In this document: positions 9,525 to 19,125 of the stretch, piece after piece
How positions within the stretch are numbered: the first letter of the stretch is position 1
How the letters are laid out: each line of letters starts with the position of its first letter
NCBI GenBank assembly: GCA_910587735.1
Contig: CAJUNT010000005.1
Span: forward strand, 96,892-160,891
Direction: 5' to 3'
Length of the DNA: 64,000 bases
Source of the DNA: an uncultured Clostridia bacterium
Lineage (GTDB): Bacteria; Bacillota; Clostridia; Lachnospirales; Anaerotignaceae
The notes under the pieces: generated by a model
What the model was told of the DNA's origin: nothing
The model's input: only the letters and a program-made list of their open reading frames with translations
The model's database searches: none
Program-made: the position numbers and the translations under genes

Positions 9525-9724
9525 AACAAGAGTATTTACTAATAATAAATATTTCAATCTTTATTATTATATTTGAAAAAGATTTCTACGGGAATACAAT
9601 ATCACAATGTTCGAAAAAAACATTAAAAATATTTGCAATTTATGAAAAAATTTAACATAAATTATTACTTTTTTGTATTATATTGTATGATAATAGAGAA
9701 ATAAATACATAAATATAAAAAATA

Positions 9725-9753
9725 TTGACAGAAAAAAAGAAAAATGATATTAT
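9725..9753 (+). promoter_or_regulatory. Sigma-A type promoter of nifS-nifU
   Basis: TTGACA at 9725-9730 and TATTAT at 9748-9753 are separated by 17 bases. The start codon of nifS follows about 70 bases downstream. The rest of the 340-base gap (9485-9824) is A/T-rich and shows no other gene; no IscR-type regulator gene is adjacent. Confidence 0.75.
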
Positions 9754-9825
9754 TATACTAGAATTCATATAGGAATAGTATGATATATATTGTAATAATA
9801 AAAATAATGAAAGGAAGTATGTTTT

Positions 9826-11007
9826 ATGAAAACAAATATATATTTTGATAATGCAGCAACAACACCAGTAAGAAAAGAAGTATACGACGAAATATTACCT
9901 TATTTTATGCAGTACTATGGTAATGCTTCTAGTATATACACCATTGCAAGAGAAAGTAAAAAAGCATTGGAAAAAGCAAGAGAACAAGTAGCAAAAGCAT
10001 TAAATGCGAATATAGACGAAATTTATTTTACAGCAGGCGGTTCGGAAAGTGATAACTTTGCATTAAAAGGCATTGCCGAAGCAATGGGAAAAAAAGGAAA
10101 ACATATTATTACAACACAGATAGAACATCATGCCATACTGCATACTTGTGAATATTTACAACAAAGAGGTTTTGAAATTACTTATTTGCCAGTAGATGAA
10201 TATGGTAAAATCAGTTTAGAAGAATTAAAAAATGCGATTCGTAAAGATACTATATTGATATCTGTTATGTTTGCCAATAATGAAATTGGTACAATACAAC
10301 CTATAAAAGAAATTGGTGCAATCGCAAAGGAAAAAGGAGTTTATTTTCATACGGATGCCGTACAGGCAGTAGGTCATGTCAAAATAGATGTAAAAGAAAT
10401 GAATATTGATTTACTTTCACTATCTGGACATAAAATATGTGCGCCAAAAGGCATAGGAGCAATTTATATTAAAAAAGGTGTTGCTATTAATCCATTGATT
10501 CATGGGGGTGCGCAGGAAAAAAGACGTCGCGCAGGTACAGAAAATATAGCAGACATTGTGGGACTCGGTAAAGCAATAGAGTTAGCAAACGAAGAAATAG
10601 AACAAAATGTGACAAAAGTAAGTGCTTTGAGAGATAAATTAATAAATGGTATATTAGAAAAAATACCATATAGTAAATTAAATGGACATCCAACAGACAG
10701 ATTGCCAGGAAACTGCAATATTTCATTTGAATTTATAGAAGGAGAATCTATGTTGTTGCTTTTGGATAGTAAGGGTATTGCAGCATCCAGTGGTTCTGCT
10801 TGTACCTCTGGTTCTTTAGACCCTTCCCATGTACTGTTAGCAATAGGATTGCCTCATGAAAAAGCACATGGTTCTTTGCGTATGACATTAGAGCATTATA
10901 ATACAGAAAAAGAAGTGGATATTGTATTGGAGGAATTGCCTGCAATTGTTTCAAAATTACGTGATATGTCACCATTGTATGAAACATTTTTAAAACAACA
11001 AAAGTAA
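9826..11007 (+). CDS. nifS: Cysteine desulfurase (NifS/IscS type)
   Basis: A pyridoxal-phosphate enzyme that removes sulfur from cysteine for Fe-S cluster assembly and tRNA thiolation. The PLP lysine is K203 in LSLSGHKICAPKG, and the sulfur-accepting cysteine is C326 in SSGSACTSG, in the long mobile loop typical of group I enzymes. The N-terminal DNAATTPVRKEV block is standard. The protein has 393 residues. It is followed after 61 bases by the scaffold gene nifU. The tRNA thiolase gene mnmA, often next in clostridia, lies 15 kb away here. Confidence 0.95.
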   Translation: MKTNIYFDNAATTPVRKEVYDEILPYFMQYYGNASSIYTIARESKKALEKAREQVAKALNANIDEIYFTAGGSESDNFALKGIAEAMGKKGKHIITTQIEHHAILHTCEYLQQRGFEITYLPVDEYGKISLEELKNAIRKDTILISVMFANNEIGTIQPIKEIGAIAKEKGVYFHTDAVQAVGHVKIDVKEMNIDLLSLSGHKICAPKGIGAIYIKKGVAINPLIHGGAQEKRRRAGTENIADIVGLGKAIELANEEIEQNVTKVSALRDKLINGILEKIPYSKLNGHPTDRLPGNCNISFEFIEGESMLLLLDSKGIAASSGSACTSGSLDPSHVLLAIGLPHEKAHGSLRMTLEHYNTEKEVDIVLEELPAIVSKLRDMSPLYETFLKQQK

Positions 11008-11068
11008 AATACAGTAAATAGTGTTAGATATAAAATCATATTAGAATATACAAAGGAGATAAAGCATT

Positions 11069-11497
11069 ATGGAATACAGTAATAAAGTTATGGAGCATTT
11101 TATGAACCCCAAAAATGTAGGAGAAATGGAAAACCCAAGCGGTGTAGGTATAGTAGGAAATGCAAAATGTGGCGATATCATGAAAGTATACATTGATGTA
11201 GAAAATGGCATCATAAAAGATGCAAAATTTAAAACATTTGGCTGTGGTGCGGCAATCGCAACAAGTTCTATGGCAACAGAATTAGTAAAGGGAAAAAATA
11301 TACAGCAAGCACTTGAAATTACAAACAAAGTCGTTATGGAGGCATTAGATGGATTACCTCCTGTAAAAGTACATTGTTCTTGTTTAGCTGAGGAAGCACT
11401 CCATGCTGCATTATGGGACTATGCACAAAAAAATCATATTGTGATAGAAGGGCTGAAAAAGCCAGTAGAAGATATAGAACATTTGCATAACCATTAA
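11069..11497 (+). CDS. nifU: Fe-S cluster assembly scaffold NifU/IscU-like
   Basis: A 142-residue scaffold on which NifS-derived sulfur and iron assemble into clusters before transfer to apo-proteins. The three conserved ligand cysteines are visible: C34 in NAKCGD, C59 in FGCGAA and C103 in VHCSCLAEEA (C105 is an extra). The start is preceded by AAAGGAGAT. A strong terminator follows, so nifS-nifU form a two-gene operon. Confidence 0.94.
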   Translation: MEYSNKVMEHFMNPKNVGEMENPSGVGIVGNAKCGDIMKVYIDVENGIIKDAKFKTFGCGAAIATSSMATELVKGKNIQQALEITNKVVMEALDGLPPVKVHCSCLAEEALHAALWDYAQKNHIVIEGLKKPVEDIEHLHNH

Positions 11498-11536
11498 GAT
11501 ATATTTTATTTATCATATAATATGCAAAAAGTAATC

Positions 11537-11570
11537 AAAAGACTGTTGTAAAAATACAACAGTCTTTTTT
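11537..11570 (+). terminator. Rho-independent terminator of nifS-nifU
   Basis: GACTGTTGTA pairs with TACAACAGTC across a four-base loop, flanked by A's upstream and six T's downstream. An almost identical hairpin terminates the acyl-CoA dehydrogenase gene at 16512. Confidence 0.9.
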
Positions 11571-11691
11571 GTGAGATTTGTTTATGATATTTTAAATTTT
11601 TACTATAAAACCATATAATTTTTTTACAAATTCTATTATATTATATCTTGCTTTTAGAACAAGTTTGCTATAAAATAAACAATAGTAAACA

Positions 11692-11700
11692 TGATATAAT
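11692..11700 (+). promoter_or_regulatory. Extended -10 promoter of the transaldolase gene
   Basis: TGATATAAT (TGnTATAAT, extended -10) lies 22 bases before the transaldolase start codon; no good -35 box sits 17 bases upstream. The short leader suggests this is the proximal promoter. Confidence 0.5.
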
Positions 11701-11722
11701 GATAAAGAAAGGACGAGGCATT

Positions 11723-12370
11723 ATGAAAATTTTTATTGATACTGCAAATGTAGAACATATTAGAGAGGCAAATGATTTGGGTGTAATTTGCGGTGTTACA
11801 ACAAACCCTTCTTTGATAGCAAAAGAAGGTAGAGATTTTGTAGAAGTTGTAAAAGAAATTACAACAATAGTAGATGGTCCTATCAGTGCAGAAGTTATCA
11901 GCTTAGAACATGAAGGTATGGTAAAAGAAGCAAGAGAATTAGTAAAAATACATAAAAACATCGTTATCAAAATTCCTATGACATTGGAAGGACTAAAGGC
12001 AGTAAAAATATTGTCATCAGAAGGCGTTAAAACAAATGTAACATTGATATTTTCTGCAACACAGGCACTCCTTGCAGCTAGAGCTGGTGCAACATATGTC
12101 AGCCCTTTCCTTGGTAGAGTAGACGATATTGGAACAGAAGGTATGAATTTAATTGAAGAAATTGTTGATATATTCAGTGTACACGGTATTGATACAGAAA
12201 TAATTGCAGCAAGTATTAGAAATCCTCTTCATGTTATCAATGCTGCAAGATTAGGTTGCCATATTGCAACAATACCTTATAATGTTATTATACAAATGGC
12301 AAAACATCCTTTAACAGATATTGGTATTGAAAGATTTTTGAAAGATTGGGAAACTGTTCCTAAAAAATAA
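11723..12370 (+). CDS. Transaldolase / fructose-6-phosphate aldolase-like protein
   Basis: A 215-residue TalC/FSA-type class I aldolase, the short transaldolase form of the non-oxidative pentose phosphate pathway. The Schiff-base lysine is K83 in NIVIKIPMT, and GVTTNPSLIAKEG and the C-terminal ATIPYNV block are conserved. A longer reading from TTG 11648 would add 25 unconserved residues; the ATG at 11723 begins the family N-terminus MKIFIDTAN. The transketolase gene follows after 71 bases, so both carbon-shuffling enzymes are probably co-expressed. Confidence 0.92.
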   Translation: MKIFIDTANVEHIREANDLGVICGVTTNPSLIAKEGRDFVEVVKEITTIVDGPISAEVISLEHEGMVKEARELVKIHKNIVIKIPMTLEGLKAVKILSSEGVKTNVTLIFSATQALLAARAGATYVSPFLGRVDDIGTEGMNLIEEIVDIFSVHGIDTEIIAASIRNPLHVINAARLGCHIATIPYNVIIQMAKHPLTDIGIERFLKDWETVPKK

Positions 12371-12441
12371 GCCATTATAATATGAAAAAAATAGTATATT
12401 TATCAATATTTGATTTGCAGTATACTAACAGGAGGAATATC

Positions 12442-14427
12442 ATGAATCAAATAGAACAATTATCAGTAAACACCATTCGTTTTCTTTCTGCTGAAGCAAT
12501 ACAAAAAGCAAACAGCGGTCATCCAGGGTTACCATTAGGCGCAGCTCCTGCTGCATATGCTCTTTGGGCAAAAGAAATGAAACATAACCCAGCAAATCCG
12601 GAATGGGTAGATAGAGACAGATTTATATTATCAGCAGGACATGGCTCTGCTATGTTATATTCTTTACTTCATTTATTTGGATATGGTTTAACAATAGAAG
12701 ATTTAAAGCAGTTTCGCCAAAATGGTTCTTTGACACCAGGACATCCAGAATATAAATTGACAAAAGGTGTTGAAATTACAACAGGTCCTTTGGGACAAGG
12801 CATTGCAAATGCAGTTGGTTTTGCACTTGCTGAAAAACACTTAGCAGCAAAATTTAATACACCTGAATACAATATTGTGGACCACTATACATTTGTAATG
12901 TGTGGTGATGGTTGTTTAATGGAAGGTGTTTCAGCAGAAGCAGCTTCACTAGCAGCAACAATGGGATTATCTAAATTAATATTACTTTATGATTCCAATA
13001 ACATTACAATAGAAGGTAACACTGATATTGCTTTTACAGAAAATGTATTAAAGCGTTTTGAGGCATATGGTTGGCATACACAGGAAGTAAAAGATGGTAC
13101 AGATATTGATGCGATTGCAAAAGCGATTGAACAAGCAAAATCAGAAACAACAAAGCCTTCTATTATAAAAGTAGATACCATTATTGGTTATGGTGCGCCA
13201 AATAAACAAGGAAAAGCATCTGCACATGGAGAGCCTTTAGGAGAAGACGAAATTAAAGCAACAAAACAATCACTTGGCTGGATGGAAACAGAAGCATTTG
13301 CTGTACCAAGAGAAGTAGCAGAACATATGAAAGCATTGCAATCAGAATGTGCCAAAAAAGAACAGCAATGGCATGAAATGTTTGAACAGTACAAAAAAGC
13401 GTATCCAGAATTAGCAGAACAATGGGATATTTGGCACAGTGACACATTACCAGTAGATTTATTAAATGATGAAGATTATTGGACATATGAAGGTGATATT
13501 GCAACAAGAGCATCTTCTGAAAAAGTATTGCAAAAATTGTCTAAAGCAGTACCTAATTTAATAGGTGGTTCTGCGGACTTAGCACCTTCCAATAAATCTG
13601 TTATGAAAGATAGAGAATATTATTCTTGTGAAAGTGCAACAGGCTCTAATATTCATTTTGGTATTAGAGAATTTGCTATGACAGCAATAGCGAATGGTAT
13701 TGCTGCTCATGGTGGTTTAAGACCATATATTGCAGGATTTTTTGTATTTAGTGATTATATGAAATCTGGTTTAAGAATGAGTGCATTGATGGAATTACCT
13801 GTAATCAGTATTATGACACATGATAGTATAGGTGTAGGAGAAGATGGTCCAACACATCAGCCTATAGAACATTTGGCAGCATTAAGAAGTATGCCAAATT
13901 ATACTGTATTCCGTCCTTGTGACACAAGAGAAACCGCAGCAGGCTGGTTGATAGGACTTACAAAAACAACATCTCCTACTGCGCTCATATTAACAAGACA
14001 AAACTTACCATTGCTAGATGGTACAGGAAAAAATGCATTAAAAGGTGCATATATATTGAAGGATTGTCAAGGAACACCAGATGTATTACTTATGGCAAGT
14101 GGTTCGGAAGTAGAATTGATATATAAAGCATATGATGTACTTGCAGAAAAAGGTGTAAAAGCTAGAGTAATTAGTATGCCAAGTTTTGAATTATTTGAAC
14201 AGCAGTCAAAAGAATATCAACAAAGTGTGATACCAAATGAAGTTAGAAATAGAGTTGCAGTAGAGGCAGCAAGTTCATTCGGTTGGCATAAATATGTTGG
14301 ATTAGATGGCGAAATCATTAGTATAGACCATTTTGGTGCATCTGCTCCAGCAGGTACATTGTTTAAACAGTTTGGCTTTACAGTAGAAAATGTAGTAGAA
14401 AAAGCATTAAAAGTGGTATGTAAATAA
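12442..14427 (+). CDS. tkt: Transketolase
   Basis: Thiamine-diphosphate enzyme that moves two-carbon units between sugar phosphates. The 661-residue protein has the N-terminal block ANSGHPGLPLG, the diphosphate-binding GDGCLMEGVSAEA, the central DSIGVGEDGPTHQP and a standard C-terminal domain. An upstream in-frame start at 12382 is possible, but AGGAGG at 12430-12435 precisely serves the ATG at 12442. It follows the transaldolase gene and ends in its own terminator. Confidence 0.96.
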   Translation: MNQIEQLSVNTIRFLSAEAIQKANSGHPGLPLGAAPAAYALWAKEMKHNPANPEWVDRDRFILSAGHGSAMLYSLLHLFGYGLTIEDLKQFRQNGSLTPGHPEYKLTKGVEITTGPLGQGIANAVGFALAEKHLAAKFNTPEYNIVDHYTFVMCGDGCLMEGVSAEAASLAATMGLSKLILLYDSNNITIEGNTDIAFTENVLKRFEAYGWHTQEVKDGTDIDAIAKAIEQAKSETTKPSIIKVDTIIGYGAPNKQGKASAHGEPLGEDEIKATKQSLGWMETEAFAVPREVAEHMKALQSECAKKEQQWHEMFEQYKKAYPELAEQWDIWHSDTLPVDLLNDEDYWTYEGDIATRASSEKVLQKLSKAVPNLIGGSADLAPSNKSVMKDREYYSCESATGSNIHFGIREFAMTAIANGIAAHGGLRPYIAGFFVFSDYMKSGLRMSALMELPVISIMTHDSIGVGEDGPTHQPIEHLAALRSMPNYTVFRPCDTRETAAGWLIGLTKTTSPTALILTRQNLPLLDGTGKNALKGAYILKDCQGTPDVLLMASGSEVELIYKAYDVLAEKGVKARVISMPSFELFEQQSKEYQQSVIPNEVRNRVAVEAASSFGWHKYVGLDGEIISIDHFGASAPAGTLFKQFGFTVENVVEKALKVVCK

Positions 14428-14440
14428 TATAAATATGAAA

Positions 14441-14475
14441 AATAGGCTTTTAGTATAACTAAAAGCCTATTTTTT
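14441..14475 (+). terminator. Rho-independent terminator of tkt
   Basis: AATAGGCTTTTAGT pairs with ACTAAAAGCCTATT around a short loop and runs into a T tract. It closes the transaldolase-transketolase unit. Confidence 0.9.
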
Positions 14476-14550
14476 AAAATACTATTATGATAAATATTTC
14501 ATTTGTAATTAACAAAATAAAGTAAAATAAAAATAAGGGAGAAAGTATAT

Positions 14551-15099
14551 ATGAGAGCATTTATAGCAATTCCCCTAAAAGAAGATATAAAACAGACATT
14601 ATTTGATATACAACAACAATGTCGTCAAAGAAGTAAAAAAGGAAATTTTACGGAAAAAGAAAATTTTCATATGACATTACATTTTTTAGGAGAAGTTACA
14701 ACAGAAGATATAGAGGATTTAAAACAAGCAATTTATGAAACAGCAATCAGAAACAGAGCATTTACATTAACATTAGATAAAATCGGCGTTTTTCAAAGAG
14801 AAGAAAAGGGCGTTGTTTGGGTAGGCACAGAACAGAATAAAATACTCTTTCGTTTATTTGAAAGTTTACAAAAAGGTTTAACAAAACAGGGTTTTGCAAG
14901 AGATAGAAAAAAATTAAGTCCACATATTACATTAGCAAGGGAAGTTGTGCCTTATGGTTCTTTTATACAAATGCAAAAGTCCGTGGTTGTAGAACAAAAA
15001 CAAATAGAAGTAGATTGTATAACATTGTTTGAAAGTGTTAGAATAGGGAGAAAACTGCTGTATCAGCCTATTTTTACAGAGATGCTTTCAAAAAAATGA
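14551..15099 (+). CDS. thpR: RNA 2',3'-cyclic phosphodiesterase (2'-5' RNA ligase family)
   Basis: A 182-residue member of the 2H phosphoesterase family that opens 2',3'-cyclic phosphates on RNA. Both catalytic HxT motifs are present: HMTLHFLGE at residue 40 and HITLAREV near residue 129. The N-terminus MRAFIAIPL is the family norm, and AAGGGAGAAAG precedes the ATG. It is a single-gene unit between terminators; its physiological substrate is unknown. Confidence 0.92.
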   Translation: MRAFIAIPLKEDIKQTLFDIQQQCRQRSKKGNFTEKENFHMTLHFLGEVTTEDIEDLKQAIYETAIRNRAFTLTLDKIGVFQREEKGVVWVGTEQNKILFRLFESLQKGLTKQGFARDRKKLSPHITLAREVVPYGSFIQMQKSVVVEQKQIEVDCITLFESVRIGRKLLYQPIFTEMLSKK

Positions 15100-15359
15100 C
15101 ATATCATATATATGAACAAAAACAACACAAATATATTCAAATAATTAGACGATATTTTATAAATCATATTATAATAATTAAGATTTTTATTGCATTTTTT
15201 TCAAAACACTATAGCAATTTTTGTGAAAATCATGTATAATATGAATAGGTTTATAAGGAAAGCGATTTTCTGTATGCAGCAGATGAACAGAATAGAGTTT
15301 TCCGAGTTTTTTTGCAAATATTGCAGAAACTTTTTTTGTTTGTCGAAGGAGGACATTTT

Positions 15360-16502
15360 ATGGATTTTAGTTTATCAAAAAAACATTTGTTGCTGAAAGA
15401 TTTGTACAAAAAATTTGCTGAGGAAGAAGTGAAACCATTAGCAGAAGAATTAGACGAGCAGGAACGTTTTCCTGTGGAAACAGTAAAAAAATTAGCTAGA
15501 TATGGATTTATGGGTATTCCTTTTCCAAAAGAGTATGGTGGCTCTGGTGCAGATAATTTAGCATATTCTATTGCAGTAGAAGAATTAGGCAAGGTATGTG
15601 CTACAACAGCAGTTGTTGTTTCTGCACATACATCATTATGCTGTCAGCCAATATTCCAATTTGGTACAGAAGAACAAAAACAAAAATATTTAGTACCATT
15701 GGCAAAAGGTGAAAAATTGGGTGCTTTCGGTTTAACAGAGCCTAGTGCTGGAACAGATGCTTCTATGCAGCAAACAAAGGCAGTATTAGACGGTGACGAA
15801 TATGTATTAAACGGTACAAAGATATTTATTACAAATGGAGAATATGCAGATATTTATGTTGTAATTGCTATGACAGACATATCAAAAGGTACAAGAGGCA
15901 TATCTGCTTTTATTGTTGAAAAAGGTACACCTGGTTTTTCATTTGGTAAAAAAGAAAGAAAAATGGGTATCAGAGGTTCTGCAACTTGTGAATTAGTATT
16001 TGAAAATTGCCGTATTCCAAAACAAAACATATTAGGAAAAGAAGGACAAGGCTTTAAAATTGCTATGCAGACATTGGATTCTGGACGTATTGGTATTGCA
16101 TCTCAAGCATTGGGTATTGCAGAAGGTGCTATGGATGAATGTATTAAATACGTTATGGAAAGAAAACAATTCCGTAAAAAAATTGGTCAATTCCAAAATA
16201 CACAATTTGAATTAGCAGATATGGCTACAAAAGTAGAAGCTGTAAAATTGCTTGTATATGAAGCAGCTTGTGAAAAAGATGCTCATAGACCTTATAGCCA
16301 TTTATCTTCTATGGCAAAATACTTAGCAGGTAGTACAGCAAGTGATGTAACAAGAAGATGTTTGCAGTTGTTCGGTGGATATGGATATACTAGAGAATAT
16401 CCTATTGAAAGAATGATGAGAGATGCAAAAATCACAGAAATTTATGAAGGTACATCAGAAGTACAAAAAATCGTTATTGCAAATTGGCTGAAATTGAAAT
16501 AA
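15360..16502 (+). CDS. Short-chain acyl-CoA dehydrogenase (butyryl-CoA dehydrogenase type)
   Basis: A 380-residue FAD-dependent acyl-CoA dehydrogenase. The FAD/substrate-binding blocks GAFGLTEPSAGTDAS and NGTKIFITNG, the RKQFRKKIGQFQ segment and the C-terminal catalytic glutamate region TEIYEGTSEVQK are all present, matching the butyryl-CoA dehydrogenases of butyrate producers. The ATG at 15360 has AAGGAGG nine bases upstream; an earlier ATG-like reading from 15312 is not needed. The electron-transfer flavoprotein genes that usually accompany it are not adjacent. A TATAAT at 15235 may belong to its promoter. Confidence 0.93.
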   Translation: MDFSLSKKHLLLKDLYKKFAEEEVKPLAEELDEQERFPVETVKKLARYGFMGIPFPKEYGGSGADNLAYSIAVEELGKVCATTAVVVSAHTSLCCQPIFQFGTEEQKQKYLVPLAKGEKLGAFGLTEPSAGTDASMQQTKAVLDGDEYVLNGTKIFITNGEYADIYVVIAMTDISKGTRGISAFIVEKGTPGFSFGKKERKMGIRGSATCELVFENCRIPKQNILGKEGQGFKIAMQTLDSGRIGIASQALGIAEGAMDECIKYVMERKQFRKKIGQFQNTQFELADMATKVEAVKLLVYEAACEKDAHRPYSHLSSMAKYLAGSTASDVTRRCLQLFGGYGYTREYPIERMMRDAKITEIYEGTSEVQKIVIANWLKLK

Positions 16503-16511
16503 TATCATAAC

Positions 16512-16543
16512 AAAAGACTGTTGTAGTAATACAACAGTCTTTT
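16512..16543. terminator. Terminator shared by acyl-CoA dehydrogenase and the convergent small gene
   Basis: GACTGTTGTA pairs with TACAACAGTC around a loop and is followed by TTTT; A's precede it, so it can also work from the minus strand. The stem is identical to that after nifU (11537). Confidence 0.85.
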
Positions 16544-16546
16544 GTG

Positions 16547-16829
16547 TTACCAAGTAAGCCAGCCATAAGTACGATAATCTCTATTTCTGGGTTTGTAATA
16601 GACTTCATGGTATAGATTTTGTTTTAACATTCTGCGAAATTTTCTGTTTGTTATTTTGCGAATGTATTTTTTTTCTTTTTTAAACCAATGTCCTGTTAAA
16701 CGATGATGTCTAAAATCTTGAAATGCTTTTTCTCTGGGATTTCCTCTACATTGTTTTTGTGCATACACTTTTTTGATAATTTTTTTTGTGTTGTTGTTCT
16801 TCCCAGTGTAAAATTTGTTTTTGTTTCAT
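16547..16829 (-). pseudogene. Small basic protein gene interrupted by a poly-A frameshift
   Basis: The intact 3' part (16547-16768) encodes 73 residues, rich in Arg, Lys, Tyr and His, ending in YRTYGWLTW. It has only a GTG start and no ribosome-binding site. Sixty bases upstream an ATG at 16829 with AAAGGA in front begins MKQKQILHWEEQQHKK in another frame. The two frames meet at an A8 run (16780-16787); with seven A's the reading would be continuous, about 93 residues. It is either a frameshifted gene, a slippage-controlled one or a sequencing error. The function is unknown to me. Confidence 0.6.
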
Positions 16830-16924
16830 ATCCTTTCATCAGTATGGGCTTTAGATTTACATTATAATGTATTTACTCCATACTTAGAAAGGTGTCATTC
16901 TTTCTATCATTAAAATTCTCCTTA

Positions 16925-17515
16925 TTATTTTTTATTGTTTTCTTTTTTAAATTTTTTCTTTTTGACAGAATAGCCAAAATTTCCTAATTTTTCTCCTAAT
17001 GTATAATAGCAACCATGAGAGTAGCAAATAGGATTTGTTTTATTAAAATGAAATTTTCCACTTGCATCTAAATATTCATCACTTACAGAAACATTTACTA
17101 CTTCTGCTAAAAACATATCATGTGTACCAAGAGGAATGATATTTTTGACACGACATTCTATATTGACAGGACTTTCGTATAGTATAGGAGCAGAAACTTT
17201 TTGTCCTTTTACAGCGGTGAGGTGCATTTCATCAAATTTATCAATGTCTTTACCGCTTTTTACACCACAGTAATCACAAGCAAAAGCTAATTTTTTTGTT
17301 ACTAAATTAATAATAAATTCTTTTGATTGTTTTATTATATCATAAGAATGGCGAGAATGACGTAAAGAAATATATGTCATAGGAGGGTCACTGTTTATTG
17401 TACCTGTCCAAGCAACAGTAATTATATTTTTTTCTCCTTCCATACTACCACAGGATACCATTACTACGGGAACAGGATAAAGTACCGTTCCAGGTTTCCA
17501 GTTTTGTTTTGCCAT
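16925..17515 (-). CDS. Flavin reductase-like (FMN-binding) domain protein
   Basis: A 196-residue member of the flavin reductase-like FMN-binding family. The typical PVVMVSCG, NIITVAWTGTINSDPPM and FIINLVTKKLAFACDYCGVKSG blocks are present in order. The C-terminus is very lysine-rich. Longer readings upstream add a hydrophobic stretch, but GAAAGGAG lies eight bases before the ATG at 17515 (MAKQNWKPG). Many anaerobe relatives are of unknown substrate; some act as flavoredoxins. No partner gene is adjacent. Confidence 0.85.
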   Translation of the reverse strand: MAKQNWKPGTVLYPVPVVMVSCGSMEGEKNIITVAWTGTINSDPPMTYISLRHSRHSYDIIKQSKEFIINLVTKKLAFACDYCGVKSGKDIDKFDEMHLTAVKGQKVSAPILYESPVNIECRVKNIIPLGTHDMFLAEVVNVSVSDEYLDASGKFHFNKTNPICYSHGCYYTLGEKLGNFGYSVKKKKFKKENNKK

Positions 17516-17676
17516 GCTGAAAACTCCTTTCTGTATCATAATAGCTGTAAATAATAGTATACAAAAAAATGGAATTTGTAAAGAAAAAAGTGTTGTCATA
17601 CTATTTATTTTTATGTATGATATAAAAAGTCAGATATGATGTTTGATAAATTATAAAAAATATAGGTGTATGAGTG

Positions 17677-19035
17677 ATGAATTTACCACAGCAATATATT
17701 GAAAATATGAAACAGCTTTTGGGTGAAAATGAATATCAACAATACTTGCAGTCTTTTGAGCAGAAAAAATATACAGGGCTACGTATCAATACATTAAAAT
17801 GGAGTATACAGGAATTTTTATCAAAAAAAGTATTTGATGTGGAATGTGTACCTTGGTGTGAGGAAGGTTTTTATTGTAATGAGGAAATTCGTCCTGCAAA
17901 ATATCCTTATTATGCCGCAGGATTGTATTACATACAAGAACCAAGTGCCATGTCATCTGCTGCAATGCTACCCATAAATAAAGAAGATTGTGTACTAGAT
18001 ATTTGTGCCGCTCCTGGAGGAAAAGGTACACAGCTAGGAGTAAAATTAGGACAAACAGGTGTATTGGTGTGCAATGACATCAGTGCAGGCAGAACAAAGG
18101 CACTTTTAAAAAATATAGAACTTTTTGGCATAACAAACAGTATTGTAATGAGTGAAACACCTCAAAAACTATCAAAATATTTTAAAAATTATTTTGATAA
18201 GATATTAATAGATGCACCTTGTTCTGGTGAAGGTATGTTCCGCAAAGACAGTGATATGGTAAAAAACTGGAATAATGATTTGATATCACATTGTATACAG
18301 CAACAAAAAGAAATACTACAATATTCTGCTGATATGTTAAAACCAGGAGGAATGTTATTATATTCTACTTGTACATTTTCAATAGAAGAAAACGAAAATA
18401 TGATAAACCATTTTTTGAAATGTCATAATGATTTTCATATTGTGCCTATACAAAAAAAATGGGGATTTCAGAATGGTATTGGCGATGAAACATTACAATG
18501 CTGTGCAAGATTATTTCCTCATAAACTAAAAGGGGAAGGGCATTTTTTAGCATTACTGCAAAAACAATATACACAATATGATACAATATTAGAAATGGAA
18601 ATAGAACAAATAGATAAAAGAATTTCATTTTTTTGGGAATTTGAAAAACAAGTATTAAATGCAAATTGGCAAAAGGGAAGGGGAATTTATAAAATATATG
18701 GTGATGATTTATGTTATATACCTGAAAATGTGCCAATATTAAAAGGATTGAGGGTATTGAGAAGTGGCTTGCAGTTAGGAACATTTAAAAAAAATAGATT
18801 TGAACCTTCTCAAGCATTTGCTTGCGCATTAAATAAAAAAGATGTGAAAAATTGTATTGATTTTCCATTGCAGGATAATAAAGTAGTACGATATTTAAAA
18901 GGAGAAAGTATTGATATAGAAAATCAAAAAGATGGCTGGTGTATTGTTTGTGTAGATGGCTATACATTAGGCTGGGGAAAAGTGCAAAAGGGACGTTTAA
19001 AAAATAAATATGCTGTAAATTGGAAATGGGAATAA
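17677..19035 (+). CDS. RsmF/RsmB-family rRNA cytosine-C5 methyltransferase
   Basis: A 452-residue NOL1/NOP2/Sun-family RNA m5C methyltransferase. The SAM motif LDICAAPGGKGTQL, the DAPCSGEGMFRKD motif IV and the STCTFS motif VI with the second cysteine are present. The C-terminal third, with RSGLQLGTFKKNRFEPSQAFA and a closing GWGK segment, is the RsmF-type RNA-binding (PUA-like) extension. GTG 17674 or ATG 17677 are adjacent candidate starts; the ATG is chosen. It stands alone. Confidence 0.9.
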   Translation: MNLPQQYIENMKQLLGENEYQQYLQSFEQKKYTGLRINTLKWSIQEFLSKKVFDVECVPWCEEGFYCNEEIRPAKYPYYAAGLYYIQEPSAMSSAAMLPINKEDCVLDICAAPGGKGTQLGVKLGQTGVLVCNDISAGRTKALLKNIELFGITNSIVMSETPQKLSKYFKNYFDKILIDAPCSGEGMFRKDSDMVKNWNNDLISHCIQQQKEILQYSADMLKPGGMLLYSTCTFSIEENENMINHFLKCHNDFHIVPIQKKWGFQNGIGDETLQCCARLFPHKLKGEGHFLALLQKQYTQYDTILEMEIEQIDKRISFFWEFEKQVLNANWQKGRGIYKIYGDDLCYIPENVPILKGLRVLRSGLQLGTFKKNRFEPSQAFACALNKKDVKNCIDFPLQDNKVVRYLKGESIDIENQKDGWCIVCVDGYTLGWGKVQKGRLKNKYAVNWKWE

Positions 19036-19125
19036 TATTGAAAAATATATATTCTCAAAGTAAGTATTAAAAGTAATTTTTAATTGTGTTTATATGAAAC
19101 GAACAAATAAAAAGGGGGGAATGAT

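Noticed and set aside
15190..15396. Open frame of 68 residues before the acyl-CoA dehydrogenase gene
   Set aside because: It overlaps the real gene's start region in another frame, has no ribosome-binding site and looks like translated A/T-rich intergenic DNA.
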